Origin: Saccharomycopsis malanga
Lineage: Eukaryota; Ascomycota; Saccharomycetes; Ascoideales; Saccharomycopsidaceae
Direction of reading: 5' to 3'
Length of the DNA stretch: 64,000 bases
NCBI GenBank assembly: GCA_004014935.1
Contig: CP025323.1
Location: forward strand, 806,001-870,000
The translations under genes and the position numbers were made by a program. Below the pieces are notes generated by a model. That model did no database searches, had not been told where the DNA came from, and saw only the letters and a program-made list of their open reading frames with translations. Shown here piece by piece: positions 9,275-18,570 of the stretch (positions within the stretch are counted from its first letter, which is position 1; each line of letters opens with the position of its first letter).

Positions 9275-9526
9275 CTATTTTTTAATAGTGTCATAATAAT
9301 GGACATGTCTGTATACGTCTAACTTGAGGCAACCTTTGATTGACTTGCTTATTGTTGTGATGTAGTCCTGATAGGATTGCCATTGGTAAGTAATAATATT
9401 CTCAATCATTTCTTTCCAATACTGGAATGTATCATACCAACTTCTAGGTATACCGTCCATCCACTGCTTGTTCTTAGCACTTTGACATTGCAAACAAACA
9501 AACATACATACCCAAACGTCTGCCAT
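9275..9526 (-). CDS. Candidate small aromatic-rich protein, unknown
   Basis: An ATG-initiated 83-codon frame lies alone in an intergenic region. The product is rich in Trp, Tyr and Ile in an amphipathic pattern (W-Y-D-T-F-Q-Y-W-K-E-M-I, then Y-Q-W-Q-S-Y-Q-D-Y). A long poly(dA) tract on the coding strand lies about 24-40 bp upstream of the ATG, as in many yeast promoters. After five codons the sequence reads GTATGT and a CAG follows 44 nt later in phase, so a very short intron is possible and would leave 67 residues. No family is recognised, no membrane segment is clear, and chance cannot be excluded. Confidence 0.3.
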   Translation of the reverse strand: MADVWVCMFVCLQCQSAKNKQWMDGIPRSWYDTFQYWKEMIENIITYQWQSYQDYITTISKSIKGCLKLDVYRHVHYYDTIKK

Positions 9527-9832
9527 AAGGAAAACTGTTTGAAAAACTCTTTTTTTTTTTTTTTTTTCATTACATCACTTTTGAATCTATTCTTTAGTTT
9601 GGATCATCTTCTAAACTAACTTACACTATTTTACAACTTCATGCGCTGATTAGACAAATAATCAGATCTACTCACTTATACCCATGCTTATTAGCAATTC
9701 ATTTACACTCCTCAAAAATGCATCAAGAAGTCTATCAGACCACACTCCTCACCAAAAACCACCTTTTAACATTATTCTCCTTACCTATTATATTGAATAT
9801 GCAGGAGCATGCAGTATGACGCACGTACATGT

Positions 9833-9848
9833 CCGCGGCCTCCGGAGG
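9833..9848. promoter_or_regulatory. CCGCGG / CCTCCGGAGG palindrome cluster upstream of FNT gene
   Basis: Two abutting palindromes, CCGCGG (9833-9838) and CCTCCGGAGG (9839-9848), form a GC-rich island in AT-rich DNA about 300 bp upstream of the transporter start. Palindromic CGG triplets are typical binding sites for Zn2Cys6 factors. Nothing in the sequence identifies the factor. Confidence 0.3.
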
Positions 9849-10143
9849 CGAAAATCAAATTTTCTTGGGAGGATTATATAATAACAATATATATCCATCA
9901 GCAAAAAGGTGAGAAAGACACTCGTTCCGACATTGCATTCTTGAGACTGATCCACATACCGTTGTTGTTCAACTAGCAAGTGATCTGTGTGCTTGTTGTG
10001 TTTGCCATTTTCTCAACAAAATCAGCAACCGCGCACATTGGTATCGGAGGATATATATATACGAGCCTATGTTAGCGGCTAAAAGCTACGAGCTTTGAGA
10101 TACAAACAAGAATTAGTAGTACGAGTATAAAGAGCATATATAG

Positions 10144-11994
10144 ATGACCGACGACACATATTATTTGACGCCGCACGAAGCTGCGTTGGCTGTTGTTGCA
10201 ACTGGCATGAAAAAGTCCAGATTGAAGTTTGATACATTAATCATTAACTCCATTTCAGGTGGTATTTTGTTTAGTGCTGGTGGTATGCTTCATCTCAAAG
10301 TGCAGGCAAACCCCGAGCTTGTAGCGAGCAACCCGGGGCTTATTCATTTGATGCAAGGTTTGGTGTATCCTATTGGTCTCTTCTATGTAGTTATCATGGG
10401 TGCTGAGCTTTTCAATTCCAATGTGCTTTTCTTCACAGTATCGCTTTTGCGTGGTGCAGTAGGTATTCTCGATCTTTTGATCAACTGGTTTGTCTCCTGG
10501 TTGTTGAATTTGGGTGCTAATTTGTTTGTATGTTATGTGATTTGCTATTTGGGTGGTGCTTTACGCACCGACGAAATGATAACTGCTTCTGTTGATGTAC
10601 TTGTAGAAAAAGCAGCAAACAGTTTTATCCAAACGTTTATCAACGGTATTGCTTGTAACTTTTATGTCTGTATAGCTATATATCTCCAGATCATGTGCAA
10701 GCCTCTTCATGTCAAGTTCTTGATGATGGTATTGCCCGTGTTCACTTTTGTTTCCATGGGTTATTCCCATACTGTTGCCGACATGTATCTTTGTCCTATG
10801 GGCTTGATGAATGGTGCTCCTGTAAGTGTTGCCACCTATATATGGAAGATTTTGATTCCAGAAAGTCTCGGCAATATTGTTGGCGGCGCCTTCTTTGCTA
10901 TAGTTGTTCCATTTTACTCTCATTTGTTGGTGGTTGAGCGTGACAGTGCTGAACTTGGCTTGCCAAAGTATGATGCTCGTGATGAGCAGCCAGAACAAAT
11001 GATGGATAGTCGTGTTGTTCGTACAAAGTCTGGCAATGTCCTCAACTTGGCTCATGATAACCAAGACTCTCTCAGTAGAGCCAACACTAACGTAGCAGGC
11101 GACGTGGAGAAACTGTCCCAAATATTACATTCCAGTACGTCATCCTCCAGCGCTCGACTTGCCGAGGATGAAGATAACGTAGTCCAGAGATACGATACCG
11201 GATATTCGAGGTCTATTAGATCAGTAAGATCCCGCAGACCGAACATCAATAGTAGTAATAGTTTCAGATCGCCTCCTGGCGTGTTCCCAGTACAAGGTAT
11301 GGGTGAGCCTCTTGAACGGGAAAAAACCATTGCTAGTGGAAGAGCCAGCTCCAATGAGAACAACGAAAACGAGTTTTACGAGGCCCGTCCTATTCTCAGT
11401 AGAATAAAAACATACATGACGAACGAACCTATGGAAGATCCAGTGCTGAACCAGATGAACAAAGAGGAAGAAGAAGAGTTTAAACGTGCTGGAGGTGTTG
11501 ACGCTAGAGACGAATATCTTGGCAACCGGTTAATCAAAAAACTTGCTTCTGCTAAATCACTTGAAAAAAACATTCATAATGCTCACAAAGGTGATGTCGA
11601 AAGTGAAATAGGAATGACTCCTATGGCGTCCGCCCCGGAAATGCGTTCCCATAATAGCATAAAATCATTACCAAGAATCGCTTCCAATCTAGAAAAGGTA
11701 GTAACTAGCCGTCTAGGCCATAACCATCTAGAGCATAAGAGAACTCAGCAGCTGGGCCAGGAGTTTGCTCAAGACTTGGTTAACCAAGGAATGTCAAACA
11801 AAGCTTATTCTGCTGCTAATGATGTCGTTGGTAACGACATGTCCATGGCAGACGTCTTGCAGTGGTCCAACGACACTAAGCGTAAAGCTAACCAAAGAAT
11901 ATCGTCGTCTAATGGATCCACATCTGATGGAGCTTACCTAGACCCTACACAGGACATTAGGGAGCCTGACCCTACCTATAATAAGCCGCTTTGA
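10144..11994 (+). CDS. Formate/nitrite transporter family protein (YHL008C-like)
   Basis: A 616-residue membrane protein of the FNT family. These are pentameric channels for small monovalent anions such as formate, nitrite or acetate; in S. cerevisiae the member is YHL008C, of similar length. The N-terminal half (about residues 8-270) holds six membrane segments, with family-typical stretches GGILFSAGG near residue 40, G-A-E-L-F-N-S-N near 95 and N-x-x-G-G-A-F-F near 252. The C-terminal half is a long hydrophilic tail rich in Ser, Asn and charge, usual in fungal members. Both CTG codons found (11446 and 11752) lie in this hydrophilic tail and none was noticed in the membrane segments, which suits serine decoding. 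The substrate cannot be read from the sequence. Confidence 0.88.
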   Translation: MTDDTYYLTPHEAALAVVATGMKKSRLKFDTLIINSISGGILFSAGGMLHLKVQANPELVASNPGLIHLMQGLVYPIGLFYVVIMGAELFNSNVLFFTVSLLRGAVGILDLLINWFVSWLLNLGANLFVCYVICYLGGALRTDEMITASVDVLVEKAANSFIQTFINGIACNFYVCIAIYLQIMCKPLHVKFLMMVLPVFTFVSMGYSHTVADMYLCPMGLMNGAPVSVATYIWKILIPESLGNIVGGAFFAIVVPFYSHLLVVERDSAELGLPKYDARDEQPEQMMDSRVVRTKSGNVLNLAHDNQDSLSRANTNVAGDVEKLSQILHSSTSSSSARLAEDEDNVVQRYDTGYSRSIRSVRSRRPNINSSNSFRSPPGVFPVQGMGEPLEREKTIASGRASSNENNENEFYEARPILSRIKTYMTNEPMEDPVLNQMNKEEEEEFKRAGGVDARDEYLGNRLIKKLASAKSLEKNIHNAHKGDVESEIGMTPMASAPEMRSHNSIKSLPRIASNLEKVVTSRLGHNHLEHKRTQQLGQEFAQDLVNQGMSNKAYSAANDVVGNDMSMADVLQWSNDTKRKANQRISSSNGSTSDGAYLDPTQDIREPDPTYNKPL

Positions 11995-13001
11995 AAGGGG
12001 CTTTATTGTATTAATTATTTCATTTTCTTTATTTCTTTCCTTTTTCAATTTAATTTAGTTTATTTTAATTTATTTTGCCTTTTGCTTTTGTTTTATAGTT
12101 TGATTGTTTTCTCTTTTTTATATTCCCATTTTTGAATCCTTTTTCTTCCTAGCAGCTCTAGTAGCCGGGAAAGTTGTCTCATAGAGACAAAGTTTCAAAG
12201 AATTCTTCACTATACATTCTGTTTCTTTGTTTAAATCTTTATTTTCATCCTGTGAATATTATCCACTTTTGTCTGTCGAATACATTTGCATCTACAAATC
12301 CAATAGACGATGATAGAACCTCAAAAAATATTGTAAAACATGACATTAATGGTATTGGCAACAGAATATTGCAGTTTACTAGTTGCTTGTAGTAGTTTTT
12401 GGCCGATCATCTAGCAATTGAGAGCATCATTATATACTACCAAACTACTGGGCTGGATGGCCCAGTGGTTAGTGCTCTTGGAGAAGAGAAAAAAGACTTA
12501 ACAGGAGCACGGGTTCGATTCCTAACACGAACACTTTACACGCTGCTTTTTACGATGGTGAAGGTGATCAAAAGCAAGTACAACGACATAGAAACCAAAG
12601 TCTAGTGCTTACTTTCAACCAGTTGGGTGAGAAGATCATGATAAACAGGACATCATTGGGGTTTACCCAGTCCCTTTAAATATGGCGCGTATATACGAAA
12701 CTGATGTGTACTGGGCTCGAGATAAGGTATTATTATTATATACTACAAAATCACTAATGCAATTTCATTACAACAATTGAACATTAAAAAATAAACTAAA
12801 AAAAAAAATGAAGCGAGAAAACCAGAGGACATGCAGCCCTTAAGAAAAACTATGAAAAGAGCTTCTATTTATGAGAAGGAAAAGATATGGTATTTATATA
12901 TGAAAAACACACGAGAGCAGCACCAAAAAAATTGCCAGAATTTTTCTCCCTTATTCCACCAAGTCTCATTTATTATTATATGCTGGTGCTTGTAAGAATA
13001 A
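11995..13001. other. Convergent intergenic region with a near full-length SINE
   Basis: The FNT and J-protein genes converge on this 1-kb stretch. The first 150 bp after the FNT stop is T-rich, as in a yeast 3' untranslated region. The rest is dominated by SINE copy A (12440-12734) and its flanking 12-bp duplication. Short frames overlapping the SINE are chance. Confidence 0.6.
12440..12734 (+). repeat. tRNA-derived SINE, near full length (copy A)
   Basis: This is the best-preserved copy. A box TGGCCCAGTGG (12457-12467) and a perfect B box GGTTCGATTCC (12511-12521) are 54 bp apart, as in tRNA genes with a long variable arm; the D-arm text TGGCCNAGTGGTTA resembles tRNA-Ser/Leu. A tRNA-unrelated body follows, with blocks shared by other copies (GGTGAGAAGATCATGAT, CCCTTTAAATATGGCGCG, GTATATACGAAACTGAT), then the 3' end TGTACTGGGCTCGA and an ATT-rich tail. 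The 12-mer ATTATATACTAC occurs on both sides (12428-12439, 12735-12746) as a target-site duplication. A TTTTT run inside the body (about 12546) would tend to stop Pol III, so this copy is probably inactive. Confidence 0.8.
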
Positions 13002-13958
13002 CTATATCAAGCCGTGAGCTTTTAGCTTGTCACAGGCTGGCGTTGGGTAATTGAGGCCTTGTTTGATTTTATTTTCGTCATTGTAGAAGAAACCATAGGC
13101 ATCCCGCAAAATTTGCTCCTTTTCGTTTTTTTCTAACGAACATTTAAAGTTCAAATCCTGCACATACTTGTTTTCTACCTTTCTGTCCAAATCTTTGAAA
13201 TCCTTTACTGTAGATACCTTATCCTTGTGGACATAATATGTGACGTCAAACTTGGGAGTGGTACGTTCGTACTTGTAGGGTCCTTTTTTAGAAAAGCTGA
13301 AGTTTGGGGTATTGTCGTTGTCGCCAAAGACTGACAAGATGATGGAAAAAAGAACCACTATAATGATTGGCAAAAACTGGGTGAAGTTGGCTAACAAATC
13401 GTCGTTTGCTGCGTTTGCTGCGTTTGATTGACGAGCCCCCTGGCGCGCCTGTCTTCTGTATGCGAATTGTGGGCCTCCGCCAAAGCTCTGGAAATGTATT
13501 CCCGAGCCTCCAGGGCCGAAAGTGAAAGCCTGTCCGGCAGGACCGCCTCCAAAGAATATGTTGAAAATATCGTCATTTATGTCATTAGCAAACCGGAATT
13601 CTGGCCCAGGGCCGCGGGCTCTAGCCCTGTCGCTATTTGCAAACCCACTAAACCCACTAAATCCACTGCTGGCAGCAGCAGCACCTCTCAGATCAGGATC
13701 TTGCCCGGTCTGGTCATATATCCGTTTCTTGGTTGCGTCAGACAACACCTCAAACGCTTTGGACGCGGCTTTGAACGCTTCTGGAGAGTTTGGATGGCTA
13801 TTCTTATCAGGATGGATCTTGAGTGCAAGCTTTCTGTATGCCTTTTTGATCTCTACATCGTTCGAGGTCTTTTCCACCGAAAGAATCTTATAATAGTCGC
13901 CTTTGGAACTCAAGACTTTCTCCACAATCACTTCCTGCTCTTTGCTATAGCTTGTCAT
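13002..13958 (-). CDS. HLJ1: ER membrane J-protein (HLJ1/DNAJB12 family)
   Basis: A 318-residue tail-type ER Hsp40. The J domain is at residues 20-88 with HPD at 49-51 ([11 protein letters not shown]). A Gly/Phe-rich linker covers about 90-165, and a single membrane segment (about 192-212: [18 protein letters not shown]) anchors the J domain to face the cytosol, where it stimulates Hsp70 for ER-associated degradation. Unlike the 224-residue S. cerevisiae Hlj1, which ends at its membrane segment, this protein continues for about 105 lumenal residues resembling the DUF1977 region of animal DNAJB12/B14. It is divergent from POL3, with which it shares a 439-bp promoter region. Confidence 0.88.
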   Translation of the reverse strand: MTSYSKEQEVIVEKVLSSKGDYYKILSVEKTSNDVEIKKAYRKLALKIHPDKNSHPNSPEAFKAASKAFEVLSDATKKRIYDQTGQDPDLRGAAAASSGFSGFSGFANSDRARARGPGPEFRFANDINDDIFNIFFGGGPAGQAFTFGPGGSGIHFQSFGGGPQFAYRRQARQGARQSNAANAANDDLLANFTQFLPIIIVVLFSIILSVFGDNDNTPNFSFSKKGPYKYERTTPKFDVTYYVHKDKVSTVKDFKDLDRKVENKYVQDLNFKCSLEKNEKEQILRDAYGFFYNDENKIKQGLNYPTPACDKLKAHGLI

Positions 13959-14397
13959 GGTGAAACGCCCCTTTTTTGTGGATGTTCTGCGGCCTATTTT
14001 CTTTTCGGTAATCCCAAAGATGCTTCAACAATGATGATTTGGCAATACGACAACTCTTCATACGTAAACCCACCACCTCCTCCCATCATCGGGAAACCCT
14101 TCAGCTCAATTTTCGCCCGACAGAAAAGAGAAATGGTGCTTACTAAGCTGTTAGGTAATATATGCACTAGCGGGTCGTATTATGCATCAAGGCACATGAA
14201 TATACATTGAGACGACGCGTAAGCTTTTTCATATTTATTAGCATGATTAATTTTTAATGGTGAAAAATTCAGTTCTTTAGAGTTACGTGTATTATCCAAT
14301 AGTGTCGGTTTGATTTATAAACGGACGTCCTGGAAATTCAAGTACTTGCAATTGCTGTTATCTACTGCTTAATATTGGCTGTGTTTGAAGGTATAAG
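13959..14397. other. Divergent promoter region HLJ1-POL3
   Basis: The 439 bp between two divergent starts contains an ACGCGT MCB box at 14215-14220 and no other recognised element. Confidence 0.5.
14215..14220. promoter_or_regulatory. MCB box (ACGCGT) upstream of POL3
   Basis: ACGCGT is the MluI cell-cycle box bound by MBF (Mbp1/Swi6) for G1/S expression of replication genes. It lies 178 bp before the POL3 ATG. POL1 in this window has two such boxes. Confidence 0.6.
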
Positions 14398-17300
14398 ATG
14401 TCCGCGACCAACGCTACGAAGCATAATATTCCGATGGACGATGGCAGCGATGAGAAGAGGATCAAAGTAGAGAGAAGACAGCCGGTTTCTGGAGCCCATT
14501 CGTTGCCAATATCCACATTGAAGGTTGACGATGATCTTCAGGTGCATCAGAAGAAAGATGTAGGCAGCCATAGTGTGCTTGCCAAGCGGGAAGTTTCTTC
14601 TTTTGAACAGGAGTTGCTATCTATGACAGAGGAGATGGATGTCACACAGCAGGCCTCAAATGATCAAAGTTGGGCCAGACCGTCAATAGAAATCAACCCT
14701 AAGGAGGACGATATAACGTTCCAGCAGCTAGATGGTGACGAGCATTTTATTGGCAGCAGCTCTGCAGTGCGGTTCTACGGTGTTACTGCCCAGGGACATT
14801 CGGTCCTTTGTAATGTCATTGGCTTTTTGCATTATTTCTATGTCCCAGCACCATCGGGGTTCAGGGAAGAACATATCAAACCATTCACAAGATATTTGGA
14901 AGAACGATACCTGTCCATATATAGTGTAGAGATTGCCAGCAAGGAGTCTATCTGGGGTTACAACGGAAACCAGAAACTTCCGTTCTTGAAGGTCAAGGTT
15001 GGAAACGCCAAGGATATTGCCAAGGTGAGATCCGGGTTTGAAAGAGGACATGTTTCGTTTGGCGATTTTTTCCGTAGTGGAGACGGTACCATGACTTATG
15101 ACAACATCAACTATTTGTTGAGAATGATGGTAGATCGTAAAATCACCGGTATGAACTGGATCACGGTGCCCAAACAGACATATTCTGTGGTGAAGCCTCA
15201 AAGCAAAGTCTCTACTTGCCAGATTGAAGTGACTGTGCATTATACCAAGCTTATTTCTCATCCTTCAGAGGGCGAATGGCTCAAGACAGCTCCGTTGCGT
15301 ATCTTGAGTTTTGATATCGAATGTGCTGGTAGAAAAGGGGTGTTTCCAGAGCCAGACAAAGATCCAGTCATCCAGATAGCCAATGTGGTTCAAGTCAATG
15401 GTGAGTCCAGGCCGTTTATCAGAAATGTGTTTACTGTGAACACCTGTTCTGCTATTGTCGGCTCCCAGGTGTTTGAGCATCAAACAGAACGAGAAATGTT
15501 CATGAAATGGAAAGAGTTCATTGTAGAAGCGGACCCAGACGTTATTATTGGATACAATACTACAAACTTTGATTTGCCTTATCTTATCAACCGGTCAAGA
15601 GCTCTCAAACTAGACAACTTTGCCTATTTTGGAAGACTCACCAAGGTGAAACAGGAGGTCAAAGATGCTGTGTTCAGTTCCAAGGCGTTTGGTACAAGAG
15701 AATCTAAAGTAATAAACATTGAGGGAAGAATGCAGATTGATTTGTTACAGTTCATCCAAAGAGAATTCAAGTTGAGATCTTATACTCTTAACTCTGTTTC
15801 TTCCCATTTTTTGCACGAACAAAAGGAAGACGTGCACCATTCCATCATTACTGACTTGCAGAATGGTGATAGTGAAACCAGAAGAAGACTTGCGGTGTAC
15901 TGTTTGAAGGATGCCTACTTGCCTCTTAGATTGTTGGACAAATTGATGTGTTTGATCAATTACACTGAAATGGCAAGAGTCACAGGCGTTCCATTCAGTT
16001 ATTTACTTTCCAGAGGACAGCAAATCAAAGTCATTTCTCAATTGTTCAGAAAATGCCTTGAACATGATTTGGTAATTCCAAACCTTCCTAGTCAAGCTGG
16101 TAATGATGAACAGTATGAAGGTGCTACGGTCATTGAGCCTATCAAAGGTTACTACAGTGTTCCTATTGCCACCTTAGATTTTGCCTCCTTGTATCCTTCC
16201 ATCATGATGGCACATAATCTCTGCTACAGTACCTTGTTGTCTAAACAAGCAGTCAAAAACTTCAATCTAGTTAAAGGCCTTGATTACGAGGAGACTCCCA
16301 CCGGGGATTTGTTTGTTAAGGCTAACAAGAGAAAAGGAATATTGCCTACTATTCTACAGGAATTGTTGGCAGCCAGAAAACAAGCCAAAAAAGATATGAA
16401 AAGCGAGCTAGACCCATTCAAGAAAAGCGTTTTGAATGGTAGACAATTGGCTTTGAAGATTTCAGCAAATTCTGTCTACGGGTTTACCGGCGCCACCATT
16501 GGTAAATTGCCCTGTTTGCAAGTCTCGTCCTCTGTCACTGGCTATGGTAGAATGATGATTGAACAAACAAAAGAGAAAGTCATGAGCACGTATAATATCA
16601 AAAACGGATACAAATACGACTCGACGGTTATCTACGGTGATACCGATTCCGTGATGGTGAAATTTGGTTATGAAGATTTGCAAAAGTGTATGGAACTTGG
16701 CGAGGAGGCCGCTGGCTTGGTTTCCACAATTTTTCCAGACCCAATCAAGTTGGAGTTTGAAAAAGTGTATTATCCTTATTTGCTTATCAATAAAAAGAGA
16801 TATGCTGGTTTGTACTGGACAAACACTGAAAAGTATGACAAAATGGACACCAAGGGATTGGAAACCGTTAGAAGAGACAACTGTAAATTTGCCTCCAATG
16901 TCATTTCCAAAGTTCTTTCATTAGCCTTGGTGGACCGTGATATCAGTGCTGCCGAAGACTTTGTTAAGAAAATGATAAGTGATTTGCTAAATAATAAGGT
17001 GGATATCAGTGAGTTGATTATCACCAAACAATTAGCAGCAGAGTACAGTGCTAAACAGGCTCATGCAGAGTTGGCCAAAAGGATGTACGAAAGAGATCCT
17101 GGCTCTGCTCCTAATGTTGGTGATCGTGTTCCATTTGTCATTGTCAAAAAAGGTGAGAAGGTTCCCGCTTATCTCAAAGCAGAGGACCCTTTGTATGTGC
17201 TTAAAAACGGCCTTAGTATTGATTCAAACTACTATCTTACCAACCAGCTCTCAAAACCGTTGATCCGTATTTTCGAGCCTATGATTGGTGAGTCCAAGGC

Positions 17301-17664
17301 TAACAGCTTGCTTACTGGTGCTCATACTCGTAAAGTCACCGTCGCCAAATCGTCCAACCTTGGTGGACTCATGAGATTTGCAAAGAAGGTTAACACTTGT
17401 AAAGTTTGTAAGTCACCAATCAAAGGAGATGGTGTGCTTTGTGAAAACTGTACAGACCACGCGGATGAAATCTATGCTGAACAACTTGCTGACCAGGACG
17501 CCTTGCAACAAAAGTTTGCTAGATTGTGGACCCAATGCCAACGATGCCAAGGTTCTCTCACCCAGGAGGTTATTTGCTCCAATAAGGATTGTTCCATTTT
17601 CTACATGAGAGAAAAGTGTGCAATGGATGCAGAACACTTGTCAAACGAGTTGGCTAAATGGTAG
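14398..17664 (+). CDS. POL3: DNA polymerase delta catalytic subunit
   Basis: A 1088-residue B-family polymerase that synthesises the lagging strand and proofreads. The 3'-5' exonuclease motifs are Exo I FDIE (D306, E308), Exo II in [10 protein letters not shown], and Exo III in YCLKDAY. Polymerase motif A is DFASLYPS starting at D594, with Ala where S. cerevisiae has Asn and human has Ser; motif B is [13 protein letters not shown], and motif C is YGDTDS (D748, D750). The C-terminal CysA zinc module starts at C1001 (CKVCKSP), and CysB, the iron-sulphur site that binds Pol31, starts at C1047 (CQRC...CSNKDC). The N-terminal 80 residues are charged and poorly conserved. An MCB box is upstream. 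The gene is convergent with NIK1. Confidence 0.98.
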   Translation: MSATNATKHNIPMDDGSDEKRIKVERRQPVSGAHSLPISTLKVDDDLQVHQKKDVGSHSVLAKREVSSFEQELLSMTEEMDVTQQASNDQSWARPSIEINPKEDDITFQQLDGDEHFIGSSSAVRFYGVTAQGHSVLCNVIGFLHYFYVPAPSGFREEHIKPFTRYLEERYLSIYSVEIASKESIWGYNGNQKLPFLKVKVGNAKDIAKVRSGFERGHVSFGDFFRSGDGTMTYDNINYLLRMMVDRKITGMNWITVPKQTYSVVKPQSKVSTCQIEVTVHYTKLISHPSEGEWLKTAPLRILSFDIECAGRKGVFPEPDKDPVIQIANVVQVNGESRPFIRNVFTVNTCSAIVGSQVFEHQTEREMFMKWKEFIVEADPDVIIGYNTTNFDLPYLINRSRALKLDNFAYFGRLTKVKQEVKDAVFSSKAFGTRESKVINIEGRMQIDLLQFIQREFKLRSYTLNSVSSHFLHEQKEDVHHSIITDLQNGDSETRRRLAVYCLKDAYLPLRLLDKLMCLINYTEMARVTGVPFSYLLSRGQQIKVISQLFRKCLEHDLVIPNLPSQAGNDEQYEGATVIEPIKGYYSVPIATLDFASLYPSIMMAHNLCYSTLLSKQAVKNFNLVKGLDYEETPTGDLFVKANKRKGILPTILQELLAARKQAKKDMKSELDPFKKSVLNGRQLALKISANSVYGFTGATIGKLPCLQVSSSVTGYGRMMIEQTKEKVMSTYNIKNGYKYDSTVIYGDTDSVMVKFGYEDLQKCMELGEEAAGLVSTIFPDPIKLEFEKVYYPYLLINKKRYAGLYWTNTEKYDKMDTKGLETVRRDNCKFASNVISKVLSLALVDRDISAAEDFVKKMISDLLNNKVDISELIITKQLAAEYSAKQAHAELAKRMYERDPGSAPNVGDRVPFVIVKKGEKVPAYLKAEDPLYVLKNGLSIDSNYYLTNQLSKPLIRIFEPMIGESKANSLLTGAHTRKVTVAKSSNLGGLMRFAKKVNTCKVCKSPIKGDGVLCENCTDHADEIYAEQLADQDALQQKFARLWTQCQRCQGSLTQEVICSNKDCSIFYMREKCAMDAEHLSNELAKW

Positions 17665-18570
17665 GTGGAGACAAAGCAGGACTTGTCTCGCCAGTTATAT
17701 CATTTTGCTGTTTTTTCTTGTATAGGTTTTTTCTAGTTGTGTTTATTTCTGGTTAGTATCTCATATTTTACGAATGCGACATAGTTTTTGACGTATAGCT
17801 TCACAGATTTGTCGATCAGTAACGTAATTGTACAAACTTACCAAGTACACAAGCCAGACATTTATTCTGCGAAAACGTAAATTTATCAGGGTTAACTGTT
17901 CTTCGATATAACTTATTTGGCAACATGTAGATTAGAGATATTCAGCAAGTACGAATGTATGTTTTTTTTTTCGGCAGGGATACAAGGTGAGTATACTAGC
18001 TCTGGCAAAGACAAATGTAAATTTATAACTTTGGGGATTTCAGTATTGGGTTGAATAACCATTCATAGAACGGGTGAAACAAAATCTTTTATAATTGTAA
18101 GATAACCAGGAAAACATTAAAAAGTGTATTGGGAAAGTTTTTGCCTAAAACAAGGTCTATTACCTTGAGAAAATAATAACTGAGAGACTGTGTAATATAA
18201 AGATCTAATAAAAAAACAACAGATAACAAAGAAATTCAAAACATTAAATAACATAGATGATCGAAGACAAAATGAGAAGAATGCAACCAGATAGAAAAAT
18301 ACATTATATATAAAATCTTTGAAAACCATCCTTAACCATGTGCCCAAACTATTCTACCTCAAACTTAAAAAAGGATTTCTATAACTTTATAAATCAAAAC
18401 ATGAAAAGAAAAGTTTAAAAAACAAGATAAAGACTAAATTAAAACTGAAAAGAGACAATGAAAGCGTATGACAAAGAATCAAAAGAAGAGTAACCAAAGA
18501 TTTACAAGAAACAAAAAGAGAAAAAACAAAAACAAAAAACAAAAAGAACCTTAACACATGATCAAAAACA
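17665..18570. other. Convergent intergenic region POL3-NIK1
   Basis: These 906 bp are AT-rich, with A-rich runs on the right. Only chance frames of under 80 codons are present. I see no RNA gene, repeat or SINE sequence here. Confidence 0.5.

Larger units (their letters stand above)
9060..10143. other. Intergenic region between the F-box and FNT genes
   Basis: This region is 1084 bp long. It carries a candidate small frame on the minus strand (9275-9526), a T17 tract (9550-9566) just upstream of it, a CCGCGG and CCTCCGGAGG cluster (9833-9848), and a TATATATATA-rich segment at about 10055-10065 ahead of the FNT start. Confidence 0.45.

Noticed and set aside
13428-14210. A 260-codon + strand frame across HLJ1
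   Set aside because: It is an antisense shadow of the Gly/Phe-rich region and J domain of HLJ1, with no family signal of its own.
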